From NCBI GenBank assembly GCA_020636225.1, contig JACJYI010000006.1:144501-208500 (forward strand): DNA of 64,000 bases, written 5' to 3'. The notes beneath the pieces are model-generated. The model ran no database searches. It had not been told where the DNA came from and saw only the letters and a program-made list of their open reading frames with translations. Position 1 is the stretch's first letter, and each line of letters begins with the position of its first letter. A program made the position numbers and the translations under genes. The stretch comes from Lewinellaceae bacterium. Lineage in GTDB: Bacteria; Bacteroidota; Bacteroidia; Chitinophagales; Saprospiraceae. This document shows positions 53,193 to 61,222 of the stretch, piece by piece.

Positions 53193-54239
53193 ATGAAGAA
53201 GTTATACGCTGCCTTGTTCGGGATCTGCATGACCAGTATCCTGTTTGCCGGCAACCCTGACCGCCAGGGTGAGGCTGGAGCTGCGCAGTTATTGATGCTG
53301 CCTTGGGCACGCATGGCTGGTCTGCATGGATTGAATACCAGTTTCATTACTGGTGTCGAAGCCATGCGGTTGAATGTTGCCGGTTTGTCACGGATCAATC
53401 ATACAGAATTGAATATTGCACATACCCGTTATCTGGAAGGTGCCGATATCAATTTCAACGCGGTTGGACTGGCCCAGAAAGTTGGCAAGAGCGGTGCTTT
53501 TGGTTTGAGCCTGATGAGCCTTGATTTCGGTGATATCAATGTCACTACGGATGCTCAACCGGCTGGAACCGGAGCAACATTCCGACCCTCCTATTTCAAT
53601 ATCGGCATGGGGTACTCGCATATGTTTGCGAACAAGGTATCTGTTGGTATCCTGGCCCGGGGAGTATCGGAGGGACTGTCCAACGTCAGCGCCTTCGGTT
53701 TTGCCCTGGATGCTGGCGTCCAGTATGTGACTGGACCAAAGGACAATTTCAAGATGGGAATCTCCCTTCGGAATGTTGGTGGCCCTCTGCGGTTCAATGG
53801 TGAAGGTCTTTCACTCGAAGTGCCCAACCCGAACAATAACGGGACCACCATCCGGATCCTGCAGCGTGTTTCTCGCTTCGAATTGCCTTCTGTGCTGAAC
53901 ATTGGCTTGTCCTATGATTTCTTCCTGGGTGAGCGGAATCGCTTGACGGCTCTCGGTAACTTTACTTCCAATTCGTTCTCCCGGGATAATCTGGGTGCTG
54001 GCCTGGAACTATCCATTCGCGATATGTTCGTGGTGCGGGGTGCCTATCGTTATGAGATCGGGACAACCTCGACTACCGCTGAGAATACCCCGTTGTATAC
54101 TGGTATAGCTGCCGGAGCGAGTCTGGTTCTTCCAATCAACCGGGACAAGCCTGATCATACTGTAGCCCTGGATTATGGTTATCGGGTAACGAAATTGTAT
54201 AAGGGTTCTCACAATATTGGTGTTCGCATCAATTTGTAG
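53193..54239 (+). CDS. PorV/PorQ-family outer-membrane barrel
   Basis: 348 aa, signal peptide (LYAALFGICMTSILFA) from ATG 53193; the open frame upstream (53103) is only intergenic. The mature start GAAQLLMLPWARMAGLHGLN and EAMRLNVAGLSRI match the UPF0164/PorV-PorQ group of the FadL-like barrels. PorV collects the C-terminal domains of T9SS substrates from the translocon; this paralog follows a candidate substrate by 90 bp and is probably its dedicated carrier. Ends in INL. A hairpin terminates the run. Confidence 0.88.
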   Translation: MKKLYAALFGICMTSILFAGNPDRQGEAGAAQLLMLPWARMAGLHGLNTSFITGVEAMRLNVAGLSRINHTELNIAHTRYLEGADINFNAVGLAQKVGKSGAFGLSLMSLDFGDINVTTDAQPAGTGATFRPSYFNIGMGYSHMFANKVSVGILARGVSEGLSNVSAFGFALDAGVQYVTGPKDNFKMGISLRNVGGPLRFNGEGLSLEVPNPNNNGTTIRILQRVSRFELPSVLNIGLSYDFFLGERNRLTALGNFTSNSFSRDNLGAGLELSIRDMFVVRGAYRYEIGTTSTTAENTPLYTGIAAGASLVLPINRDKPDHTVALDYGYRVTKLYKGSHNIGVRINL

Positions 54240-54269
54240 GAATTCTGATATTCCCGTATTTTTGGGGCT

Positions 54270-54305
54270 CAAAGAACGTTTCTGCCAATGCAGAAGCGTT
54301 CTTTG
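54270..54305 (+). terminator. Hairpin after the PorV-family gene
   Basis: 16-bp stem CAAAGAACG..TCTGC with one mismatch and a CAAT loop. The T content after it is modest (GTGTTATAAT), so it may be a processing hairpin or a weak terminator. Confidence 0.6.
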
Positions 54306-54413
54306 TGTTATAATCCCTCCGGTATTTAACCCGGTGGATTGATGTATTCATGTTGCCGTTTATTGACAGATTCAATCATTCATAGCGGCATTTAGTTGAT
54401 GAAATAGAACGTT

Positions 54414-54896
54414 ATGTCTCAAATCACTTACCTCACACAAGAGGGTTATGATCGATTGAAATCTGAGCTGGAAACAATGAAGACGACCGGACGGAAGGAA
54501 GTGGCCATGGCCATAGCCGAGGCCCGGGAAAAGGGCGATCTTTCCGAGAATGCTGAATATGATGCAGCCAAGGATGCTCAGGGTATGCTGGAGATGAAGA
54601 TCAACGAATTGGAAAAGACTCTGGCTAACGTACGTATTCTGGATGAGAGTCAGCTGGATACCAGTAAAGTGGTGTTGCTCGCCTATGTGACTATCGAGAA
54701 TACCAAAACCGGTCGGGAAATGACCTATCAGCTGGTCTCGGAATCAGAAGCGGATCTCAAGGCCAAGAAGATCTCGGCCAGTTCTCCGATTGGTCAGGGA
54801 CTGCTGGGAAAGGCAGCTGGTGATACTGCATTGGTTGAAACACCCGCTGGGCCGGTTTCGTTTGTCATCAAGAGTATTTCCGCCACGCCAAATTGA
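54414..54896 (+). CDS. greA: Transcription elongation factor GreA
   Basis: 160 aa; rescues backtracked RNA polymerase by stimulating transcript cleavage. The N-terminal coiled-coil finger has the acidic tip EARE-KGDLSENAEYDAAK, and the C-terminal FKBP-like domain contains ASSPIGQGLLGKAAGD. Followed by a HIT gene after 3 bp. Confidence 0.97.
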   Translation: MSQITYLTQEGYDRLKSELETMKTTGRKEVAMAIAEAREKGDLSENAEYDAAKDAQGMLEMKINELEKTLANVRILDESQLDTSKVVLLAYVTIENTKTGREMTYQLVSESEADLKAKKISASSPIGQGLLGKAAGDTALVETPAGPVSFVIKSISATPN

Positions 54897-54899
54897 ACT

Positions 54900-55301
54900 A
54901 TGGCTACCTTGTTTACACGGATTATCGAGGGAGAGATTCCCTGTTATAAGCTGGCAGAGGATCAGCATTATTTTGCCTTTCTGGACATCCGTCCATTGAC
55001 GAAAGGACATGCTCTGGTGATACCCAAGCAAGAGTCTGACTACATCTTTCGAATGGATGACCAGGCCCTTTCCGGATTGATGGTGTTTGCCAAGCGGGTT
55101 GCATTGGCTCTGGAGCAGGAGGTAAGTTGTGCCAGAATCGGCGTGGCCGTGATCGGATTGGAAGTTCCGCATACGCATGTCCATCTGGTGCCCATCAATG
55201 AGGTTGGGGACATCAATTTCAAAAAACCACCGGTCGATGTAGCTCCTGCGGAAATGGAGGATCTGGCCATGCGGGTAGCGCAGCGCTGTTCAGGGCAATA
55301 G
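54900..55301 (+). CDS. HIT-family nucleotide hydrolase
   Basis: 133 aa. The histidine triad HTHVHLV is at 91-97, and TRIIEGEIPCYKL plus DIRPLTKGHALVIPK form the nucleotide pocket. Typical Hint-like phosphoramidase; substrate unknown. It lies 3 bp after greA, so the two are cotranscribed. Its last 12 bp overlap the 3' end of convergent ruvC. Confidence 0.93.
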   Translation: MATLFTRIIEGEIPCYKLAEDQHYFAFLDIRPLTKGHALVIPKQESDYIFRMDDQALSGLMVFAKRVALALEQEVSCARIGVAVIGLEVPHTHVHLVPINEVGDINFKKPPVDVAPAEMEDLAMRVAQRCSGQ

Positions 55302-55853
55302 TCGCTTGGGATTCTGCTGGATAAAGCTGGCCCAGGAACTATTCCTTCCTGTTTGAAGAACGTTTCCTGACAGTTGATAATAGTGGCAAACAGCTACCCC
55401 AAGGGCATCACTGGCATCTTCCCCCAACTCTCCGCGGACGCGGATCTGGAGTATGTGTTCTAACATGGCGGCTACCTGGTCTTTGGTGGCACCTCCCTTT
55501 CCGGTAATGGCCTGTTTGATCCGGCGGGGTGCATATTCTGTATAGGGGATCTGTTCTGAAATGGCGGCAGCAATGGATACACCCTGTGCCCGGCCCAGTT
55601 TCAGCATGGATTGGATGTTCTTGCCATAAAAAGGAGCTTCAATGGCCAATGAACCGGGTCGGTGGTTCTGGATCAGCGATCTGGTTCGTTCGAAGATCCG
55701 GCTGAGCTTGTCAGTGGAAGAGGTCAAATGAGTCAGGGTCAGGGTACCGGATTCAAGGACACGAATGTGTTTACCCTCTGCTTCGATCAGCCCGTATCCC
55801 AGAAAATTGGTTCCCGGGTCAATCCCGAGGATGCGAAGTGTTGACTTGCTCAT
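55290..55853 (-). CDS. ruvC: Holliday junction endonuclease RuvC
   Basis: 187 aa; resolves Holliday junctions with RuvAB. All four acidic catalytic residues are present: D12 (GIDPGT), E72 (AIEAPF), D146 and D149 (GEDASDA). Length is a little over E. coli RuvC because of a short C-terminal tail. Divergent from the flippase-like gene with 28 bp between starts. Confidence 0.96.
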   Translation of the reverse strand: MSKSTLRILGIDPGTNFLGYGLIEAEGKHIRVLESGTLTLTHLTSSTDKLSRIFERTRSLIQNHRPGSLAIEAPFYGKNIQSMLKLGRAQGVSIAAAISEQIPYTEYAPRRIKQAITGKGGATKDQVAAMLEHILQIRVRGELGEDASDALGVAVCHYYQLSGNVLQTGRNSSWASFIQQNPKRLLP

Positions 55854-55869
55854 CGGATAAAATTAGTGA

Positions 55870-55877
55870 TACTTTTA
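55870..55877 (+). promoter_or_regulatory. -7 box of the flippase-like gene
   Basis: TACTTTTA (7 of 8 to consensus) ends 4 nt before the GTG start at 55882; again near-leaderless. Confidence 0.5.
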
Positions 55878-55881
55878 ACCT

Positions 55882-56844
55882 GTGGCGTGGCTTTTCCAGA
55901 AACGATTGATCGGGACCTTGATATTCATCGGATTGTCTGTTGCTGTCTGGTGGAGTCTGTCATCGCGGATGGAGCAGGTAGATCTGTTGGCGTGGCACTC
56001 GACCGCGGTCCTGGACTGGTCTTGTTTGCTGGTCGCCCTGATCCTGCTTCCGGTCAATTGGGGCTTGGAGGCCTTGAAATTCAGAACATTGCTGGCCACA
56101 GCCAGCGATCTGAAGTTGGCGCGGCTGTTCCAATGTGTTCTGGGGGGGATTTCAGTATCCATGCTGTTGCCCAACCGTATGGGTGAATGGATTGGCCGGT
56201 TGCTCTTCTTTCCGGCCAACCAGCGTGCTGCTGCTCTTTCGGCCACCTGGACAGGAAGTGTGTTACAATCGATCTGGATCGTGATGTTCGGGGCGTGGGT
56301 CCTGTTCCATTCCGTTGGGAGAATGGATGTCCTTCCATACGTGAACCTGGGATCCTTCTGGCCGCTGTTGATCGTCCTGGGACTCCTGTCGGTTTTCCTC
56401 CTTCTGTTCGGCTGGTCACTGGTGAGGGGTCAAATTCAGGCCATGTGGGACCATTTTAGGAATATTTTAGGAAATGGGGCTGTAACCGCTGCTGGCCTGT
56501 GGGCGTTATTGAGGTATGCGACCTATTCCCTACAGTTTGTCTTCCTGCTGCGCTTCACCGGTGTGTCGGCTCCTTTGGCAGAATTGTATGCATTTGCTTC
56601 CCTTGTCTTTCTATTTCAAACCATCCTGCCATTGCCTCCGGCCCTTGGATGGATCGGTCGGCTCGAACTGGCCGTATTCATTGGCGGTTTTTTAATGGTG
56701 CCACCCGTGGAAGCCGGGGTCGCATCCCTCTTGTTGTGGACCATCAATCTGGCTTTGCCCGGGCTATATGGTGGATACCTTCTTCTGAACCAACACCTTT
56801 ATAAACATCTTGACCATGTTCGTGCTTCATTCATTTCTGGCTAA
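55882..56844 (+). CDS. Lysylphosphatidylglycerol synthase/flippase-like membrane protein
   Basis: 320 aa with about eight transmembrane helices, the pattern of the LPG_synthase_TM (UPF0104/YbhN) family: conserved GGISVSMLLPNRMGEWIGRL and LPLPPALGWIGRLE. Members flip or synthesise lipids, but there is no catalytic LPG domain here, so transport of an envelope lipid is inferred. Start is a GTG (55882) directly after a -7-like box; the next ATG is well inside the first helix. Its 3' end overlaps the DUF3108 gene by 29 bp. Confidence 0.8.
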   Translation: MAWLFQKRLIGTLIFIGLSVAVWWSLSSRMEQVDLLAWHSTAVLDWSCLLVALILLPVNWGLEALKFRTLLATASDLKLARLFQCVLGGISVSMLLPNRMGEWIGRLLFFPANQRAAALSATWTGSVLQSIWIVMFGAWVLFHSVGRMDVLPYVNLGSFWPLLIVLGLLSVFLLLFGWSLVRGQIQAMWDHFRNILGNGAVTAAGLWALLRYATYSLQFVFLLRFTGVSAPLAELYAFASLVFLFQTILPLPPALGWIGRLELAVFIGGFLMVPPVEAGVASLLLWTINLALPGLYGGYLLLNQHLYKHLDHVRASFISG

Positions 56845-57682
56845 TGTTCTGTTGATCGGGATGATGTTCCTGTCCCCTTTGCGACCACTTGGTCAGGTGG
56901 ACACGGCACAGCCCGAAACCTCATCCAAGGGATTCAATCTGTGTGAAACGGATAATACGGCCTTTATCGGTGGGGAGGAGGTGATCTACAAGATCTACTA
57001 CAACTGGAACGTTGTCTGGCTGCCTGCGGGAGAGGTGATCTTTCGGACGGAAGATCTTGGAAATGTCTACAAGTTGTCGGCTACCGGGCGGACGTATTCA
57101 TCCTATGAATGGTTCTTCAAGGTCAGGGACTATTATGAGGCGACTGTAGACAAGAAGACCTTGCGACCCATCCGCACGATCCGGGATGTCCGTGAAGGCG
57201 GGTATTCCCTTCATGAAGTGGTTGAATACCACAGTAGTGGACAAAAGGTGACCTCCAGCAGAAAGCGAGGGAACAAGAAGGCAGATGTCAAACAGTTACA
57301 GTTGACGGATTGTGTTCATGATATCCTGTCATCGATCTACTATACGCGGAACCAGGATTTTGAGGGTCGTAATCGTGGCTTTACCTTTCCGGTACGCGTG
57401 TTCCTGGATCGTGAAGAATATCCCCTGACGGTTGAATTTCGTGGAAAAGTGCACGAGCTCGATGTTCGGGGCCAGGGGTATTTCAAGGCGCTCAGCTTTT
57501 CTCCGGCCACCATTCCCGGGAATGTCTTCAATGATGGCGACCGAATGATGATCTATGCCACAGACGATCCCAATCATCTTCCCTTGCTCATCGAGTCTCC
57601 TGTTTCTGTAGGATCTGTCAAGGCCGTACTGAAGAGTTATAAAGGGTTGCGCTATCCGGTATCTTCACGTATCAACAAGTAA
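56816..57682 (+). CDS. DUF3108 periplasmic protein
   Basis: 288 aa; signal peptide (FVLHSFLANVLLIGMMFL) and a beta-rich DUF3108 body with GEEVIYKIYYNWNVVWLPAGEVIF, TGRTYSSYEWFFKVRDYYEA and LDREEYPLTVEF. Proteins of this family are periplasmic and uncharacterised; in some bacteria they are linked to envelope stress or lipid genes. It is in the middle of a compact run with a flippase-like gene before and DUF4230 after, suggesting a common envelope task. ATG 56816 chosen over the TTG two codons earlier. Confidence 0.83.
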   Translation: MFVLHSFLANVLLIGMMFLSPLRPLGQVDTAQPETSSKGFNLCETDNTAFIGGEEVIYKIYYNWNVVWLPAGEVIFRTEDLGNVYKLSATGRTYSSYEWFFKVRDYYEATVDKKTLRPIRTIRDVREGGYSLHEVVEYHSSGQKVTSSRKRGNKKADVKQLQLTDCVHDILSSIYYTRNQDFEGRNRGFTFPVRVFLDREEYPLTVEFRGKVHELDVRGQGYFKALSFSPATIPGNVFNDGDRMMIYATDDPNHLPLLIESPVSVGSVKAVLKSYKGLRYPVSSRINK

Positions 57683-57693
57683 TTCACCCGGTT

Positions 57694-58299
57694 ATGCGCA
57701 AGCTTCGAAATCTGTTCCTCATCCTGTTCCTGCTTTTTGGCTTGCTGTGGGGAGGTTCCTACTTGTTGCACCGGTTCGGCGATCACCATGACAGGGTTTC
57801 TTCCGATGTCCTGCTCGAACAGATCAGGGACGTGGCCAAACTGGTGACCAATGAAGGGGATTTCATGGAGATCTATGCCTATGAAGATTACTGGGGATAT
57901 GACATATCTCCGTTGCGCAAGAAGGCATTGGTCCGGGCCAAAGGTCATGCCCTGGTCGGATTTGACCTCGACCAGATCGACATGGACGTTCGGGAGGAAG
58001 ACCATATCATTGTCTTGAGCCGACTGCCCCAGCCAGAAATCCTGGCCCTGGAAGTGGAGATCGATTATTATGATCTGACCCAGGGCACCTTCAATGCCTT
58101 TGCACCGGCAGATCTCAACCGGATCGAATCGGATGTGCGCATGAAGATGCGCCAGAAAGTGTTGGAAAGTGATCTGTATCGTCAGGCTACCGTCCGGATG
58201 GGGCTCTTCTACAACACGATCCATGCCCTGGCTGCGCAGACCGGTTGGTCGGTGCGCTACAAGGACCAACTCCACCTCTATGAACTACCCCGCTCCTGA
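57694..58299 (+). CDS. DUF4230 membrane-anchored protein
   Basis: 201 aa. One N-terminal helix (LFLILFLLFGLLWGGSYLL) anchors a periplasmic alpha/beta domain with LVTNEGDFMEIYAYEDYW and VGFDLDQIDMDVREEDHIIVLSRLPQPEI, the DUF4230 pattern. Function unknown; common in Bacteroidota. It follows DUF3108 by 11 bp. Confidence 0.85.
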   Translation: MRKLRNLFLILFLLFGLLWGGSYLLHRFGDHHDRVSSDVLLEQIRDVAKLVTNEGDFMEIYAYEDYWGYDISPLRKKALVRAKGHALVGFDLDQIDMDVREEDHIIVLSRLPQPEILALEVEIDYYDLTQGTFNAFAPADLNRIESDVRMKMRQKVLESDLYRQATVRMGLFYNTIHALAAQTGWSVRYKDQLHLYELPRS

Positions 58300-58313
58300 T
58301 CGGGTAGCATCCC

Positions 58314-58619
58314 ATGACGATGGAAGAGTGGCATGAGATCGATCGGAATACCCTTCAGCAATGGGAGGAGAATGATCACCCCCATCTGCTCATCGATGTC
58401 CGGGAGGCAGATGAACGAGCCCGCTGGCATATCGGTGGGCGGCACATCCCCCTGGACGAGATCGTGCGGCGTCGCGGGGAGATCGATCCTGACGTGCCAA
58501 CGGTCTTCTATTGCCGGAAAGGCATTCGCAGCCAGATCGCCATCCAGCGATTGAGACGGTTCTACCCGGATGCGGACATGTATAATCTGATCGGCGGCAT
58601 AGGTGAATCCGAACGGTAA
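58314..58619 (+). CDS. Rhodanese-domain protein
   Basis: 101 aa, a single rhodanese domain: LLIDVREADERARWHIGG...HIPLDEI and the active-site Cys in VFYCRKGIRSQIAIQRL. Persulfide transferase activity is likely; partner unknown. Last in the run that starts with the flippase-like gene, with 14 bp to the preceding stop. Start at the first of two nearby ATG. Confidence 0.9.
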   Translation: MTMEEWHEIDRNTLQQWEENDHPHLLIDVREADERARWHIGGRHIPLDEIVRRRGEIDPDVPTVFYCRKGIRSQIAIQRLRRFYPDADMYNLIGGIGESER

Positions 58620-58685
58620 GCCAGCCACTTGTTCGCGGTCGGACATCTGATTCCCTGATTCGGAGGTTCGACCAAAGAAATTGGA

Positions 58686-58693
58686 TATATTTG
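58686..58693 (+). promoter_or_regulatory. -7 box of the POT transporter gene
   Basis: TATATTTG, 40 nt before the ATG; no consensus -33 at 20 nt. Confidence 0.45.
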
Positions 58694-58733
58694 ACAGTTA
58701 TCTGTTCACCAAATCATCTAATTGTTCTGCACT

Positions 58734-60671
58734 ATGCATCCTGCGTATAAACTCATGCTCATTTCCTGGGTAGCCGTGGCGGCCTGGGTTGCCTTCGTGA
58801 TCTTCACCAACAGGAAGGTTCATCCCAAGGCCTTGTTTGCCCTGTTCATGGTCGAACTCTGGGAACGCTTCAGCTACTACGGCATGCGGGCCATCCTGGT
58901 CCTGTACATGACCTCCACCCTGCTTCAGGGCGGATTTGGGTATGAAGATGAAAAGGCCTTCGGGATCTACGCGGCCTATGGGGCTCTGGTGTATCTCACC
59001 CCCATCCTGGGTGGTTATTTTGCAGACAAGATGATGGGTTTCCGAAAGGCCATCATCTGGGGATCGATCCTGATGGCCCTCGGGCAGTTTACCCTGTTCA
59101 TGGACAACCAGGTCACCTTCTTTATCGGTCTGGCCCTGCTGGTGGTTGGAAACGGCTTCTTCAAGCCGAATATCTCCTCCATGATCGGCAAGTTCTACAA
59201 GACGGGTGACTCCCGTCGGGACGGAGCCTTTACGATCTTTTACATGGGGATCAACATCGGTGCCTTCCTGACCCCCCTGACCTGTGGTGCGATCGGTGAG
59301 ATCGAAGGCTGGAAATACGGATTCCTGGCGGCAGGCCTCGGGATGGTTCTCGGGTTGTTGATCCTGCTGTGGGCCCAGAAGAATGGCTGGCTGGAAACCA
59401 ATGTGGATGAAGATGGAAACGAAATGGACTCCTATCGACCGATCGGCCTGATCCCTGAGGGAAGCGCAAATAGCGGATTTGCCGGAATCAATGGGAAGAT
59501 CATGCCCTATGTTGCCACGATCCTGCTGGTGGCCATCTCCTGGCTTCTGATCCGCAATGATGATGTCGTGGATTATATCCTGGCCCTGATCGGTGGCGGT
59601 GTGATCATCTACATGATCGTGCTGTCCGGACGCTACAATCGGGAACAACAGCAACGGATCTGGGTCATCCTGCTGCTCCTGCTCTTCACGACGGTGTTCT
59701 GGACCTTCTTCGAACTGGCCGGATCCGCACTGAACCTGTTCACCGACCGGAACGTGAACAAGAACATCATGGGAGCTGAGCTGACCACCACGTTCTTCCA
59801 GGCGGTGAACCCCTTGTTTATCATGATTTTTGCTCCGATCTATTCCTGGATGTGGATCAAGCTGGGACAGATGAACAAGGAACCGGCAGCGCCATACAAG
59901 TTTGGTATGGGTCTGATCCTGTTGGGCCTTGGTTTTCTGGTCCTGACCGTCGGGAAGGCCAGTGCCATTGGTGGCATGGTACCCGCCATCTTCCTGATCA
60001 CCCTGTACCTCCTGCACACCCTGGGTGAACTGACGCTGTCACCGGTGGGCCTTTCCCTGGTGACCAAACTGGCGCCATCACAGATCGTCGGTTTCCTGAT
60101 GGGTATCTGGTTCCTTTCCTCGTCGATCGCACACCAGGCAGGCAAGCACATTGCCAATTTTACAGCGGTCAATGAACAGGAGATCGTGCAAAGCGACAGC
60201 TTCCGGGAGTGCTTCAGTGACGAGACGCTTGAGGCTGCACTCCAGCAACCCAATGTGCTGGATGGCAAATCTCTGGAAGAGACCCTTGTCAGTGATGATT
60301 TTGTATCCGCATTGAACGCCAGTTCTTCCACACCCTACTACGTGGCCAGACTGCAGATCAAGGAGATCAAAGAGAAGGCAGACAAGATGACCAATGAGGT
60401 GGCCAGGGACAAGGAGCTGAACAAGTCCTTTGTCACGGTTCTGACCAAGAATCCCGAGTTTGCACAGAATGTCAATGTCATTTCCCGTGCCGACGTAGAG
60501 ACGGCTGTCGAGGGCAGCGCTACCGGTGATGTCATTTCCTGTTTGAAGGGCGACTCACTGAGTCTCAGCCTGGGTGTTTTCCGCATGTTGGGCTTCTTTG
60601 CCATCGGGTGCGGACTGCTCCTGTTTGTCCTGGGGCCAATGGTGTCCCGCTGGATGCACGGTATCAAGTAA
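58734..60671 (+). CDS. Proton-dependent oligopeptide transporter (POT family)
   Basis: 645-aa inner-membrane symporter for di- and tripeptides with about 14 helices. Family signatures are ELWERFSYYGMRAILVLYM, FFKPNISSMIGKFY, and FYMGINIGAFLTP. A long hydrophilic stretch of about 130 residues (480-610) near the C-terminus is an insertion relative to the usual 450-500-aa members, common in Bacteroidota copies. ATG 58734 chosen over an in-frame site at 58722. It fits with the secreted peptidases of this window as an import step. Confidence 0.94.
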   Translation: MHPAYKLMLISWVAVAAWVAFVIFTNRKVHPKALFALFMVELWERFSYYGMRAILVLYMTSTLLQGGFGYEDEKAFGIYAAYGALVYLTPILGGYFADKMMGFRKAIIWGSILMALGQFTLFMDNQVTFFIGLALLVVGNGFFKPNISSMIGKFYKTGDSRRDGAFTIFYMGINIGAFLTPLTCGAIGEIEGWKYGFLAAGLGMVLGLLILLWAQKNGWLETNVDEDGNEMDSYRPIGLIPEGSANSGFAGINGKIMPYVATILLVAISWLLIRNDDVVDYILALIGGGVIIYMIVLSGRYNREQQQRIWVILLLLLFTTVFWTFFELAGSALNLFTDRNVNKNIMGAELTTTFFQAVNPLFIMIFAPIYSWMWIKLGQMNKEPAAPYKFGMGLILLGLGFLVLTVGKASAIGGMVPAIFLITLYLLHTLGELTLSPVGLSLVTKLAPSQIVGFLMGIWFLSSSIAHQAGKHIANFTAVNEQEIVQSDSFRECFSDETLEAALQQPNVLDGKSLEETLVSDDFVSALNASSSTPYYVARLQIKEIKEKADKMTNEVARDKELNKSFVTVLTKNPEFAQNVNVISRADVETAVEGSATGDVISCLKGDSLSLSLGVFRMLGFFAIGCGLLLFVLGPMVSRWMHGIK

Positions 60672-60689
60672 TCCGTAGGCAACCATCAA

Positions 60690-60733
60690 AAAGGCCCGGA
60701 CCTCCCAGGAGGTCCGGGCCTTTCTTATTTTTG
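60690..60733 (+). terminator. Terminator of the POT gene overlapping the next promoter
   Basis: Up to 16-bp perfect stem (AAAGGCCCGGACCTCC) with a minimal CA loop, followed by TTTCTTATTTTTG. The last eight bases are a full -7 box of the following gene. Confidence 0.9.
60726..60733 (+). promoter_or_regulatory. -7 box of the small membrane-protein gene
   Basis: TATTTTTG, 4 nt before the ATG at 60738; the -33 distance falls in the terminator stem and has no TTTG. Confidence 0.5.
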
Positions 60734-60737
60734 CGCC

Positions 60738-61169
60738 ATGCATCCACAATTCCGCGTTCTTCAGTTTGTCTGGTTGATCCTGGGCCTCAGTCAATTGATC
60801 CTGTTGATCCCCGCACTATGGGTTTATCGAAAGGGTCTTCCTGTTCAGGAAGCAGGCGGTCAAGGCCTGGTCATCTTCTGCATCCTCTTTCTGGCCCTTG
60901 CCGCTGCCGTTCCTTTTTTCTGGTACAGGAACCGGGTCAGGCAGATCCAGGCCAACTGGGAGGATGAGCGAAAGATCACCCATTACCGTGCACCGCTCTA
61001 TTTCGGCTGGGTCCTGTGCGAAGGAGCGAATATGGTCACGTTGATCGCGTTTATGATCACGCGAAATGATACCTTCCTCTGGTTGTTTGCCGTCGGGTTT
61101 GCCCTGTACTATTTTCAAAAGCCAAACTGGTCCCTCTTCAGGCGGGACTATCAGGTCGCTTCTGTCTGA
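60738..61169 (+). CDS. Small membrane protein of unknown function
   Basis: 143 aa with four predicted transmembrane segments (about 8-28, 42-62, 86-107, 110-124) and positively charged loops; no family recognised. It ends FRRDYQVASV. It may be expressed from a very short leader right behind the POT terminator. It converges on the surA gene. Confidence 0.7.
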   Translation: MHPQFRVLQFVWLILGLSQLILLIPALWVYRKGLPVQEAGGQGLVIFCILFLALAAAVPFFWYRNRVRQIQANWEDERKITHYRAPLYFGWVLCEGANMVTLIAFMITRNDTFLWLFAVGFALYYFQKPNWSLFRRDYQVASV

Positions 61170-61222
61170 AGGACCTTTTACACCAGGAAGCCCGGCGCAG
61201 GACGAAATGGGACTCCGGGGTC

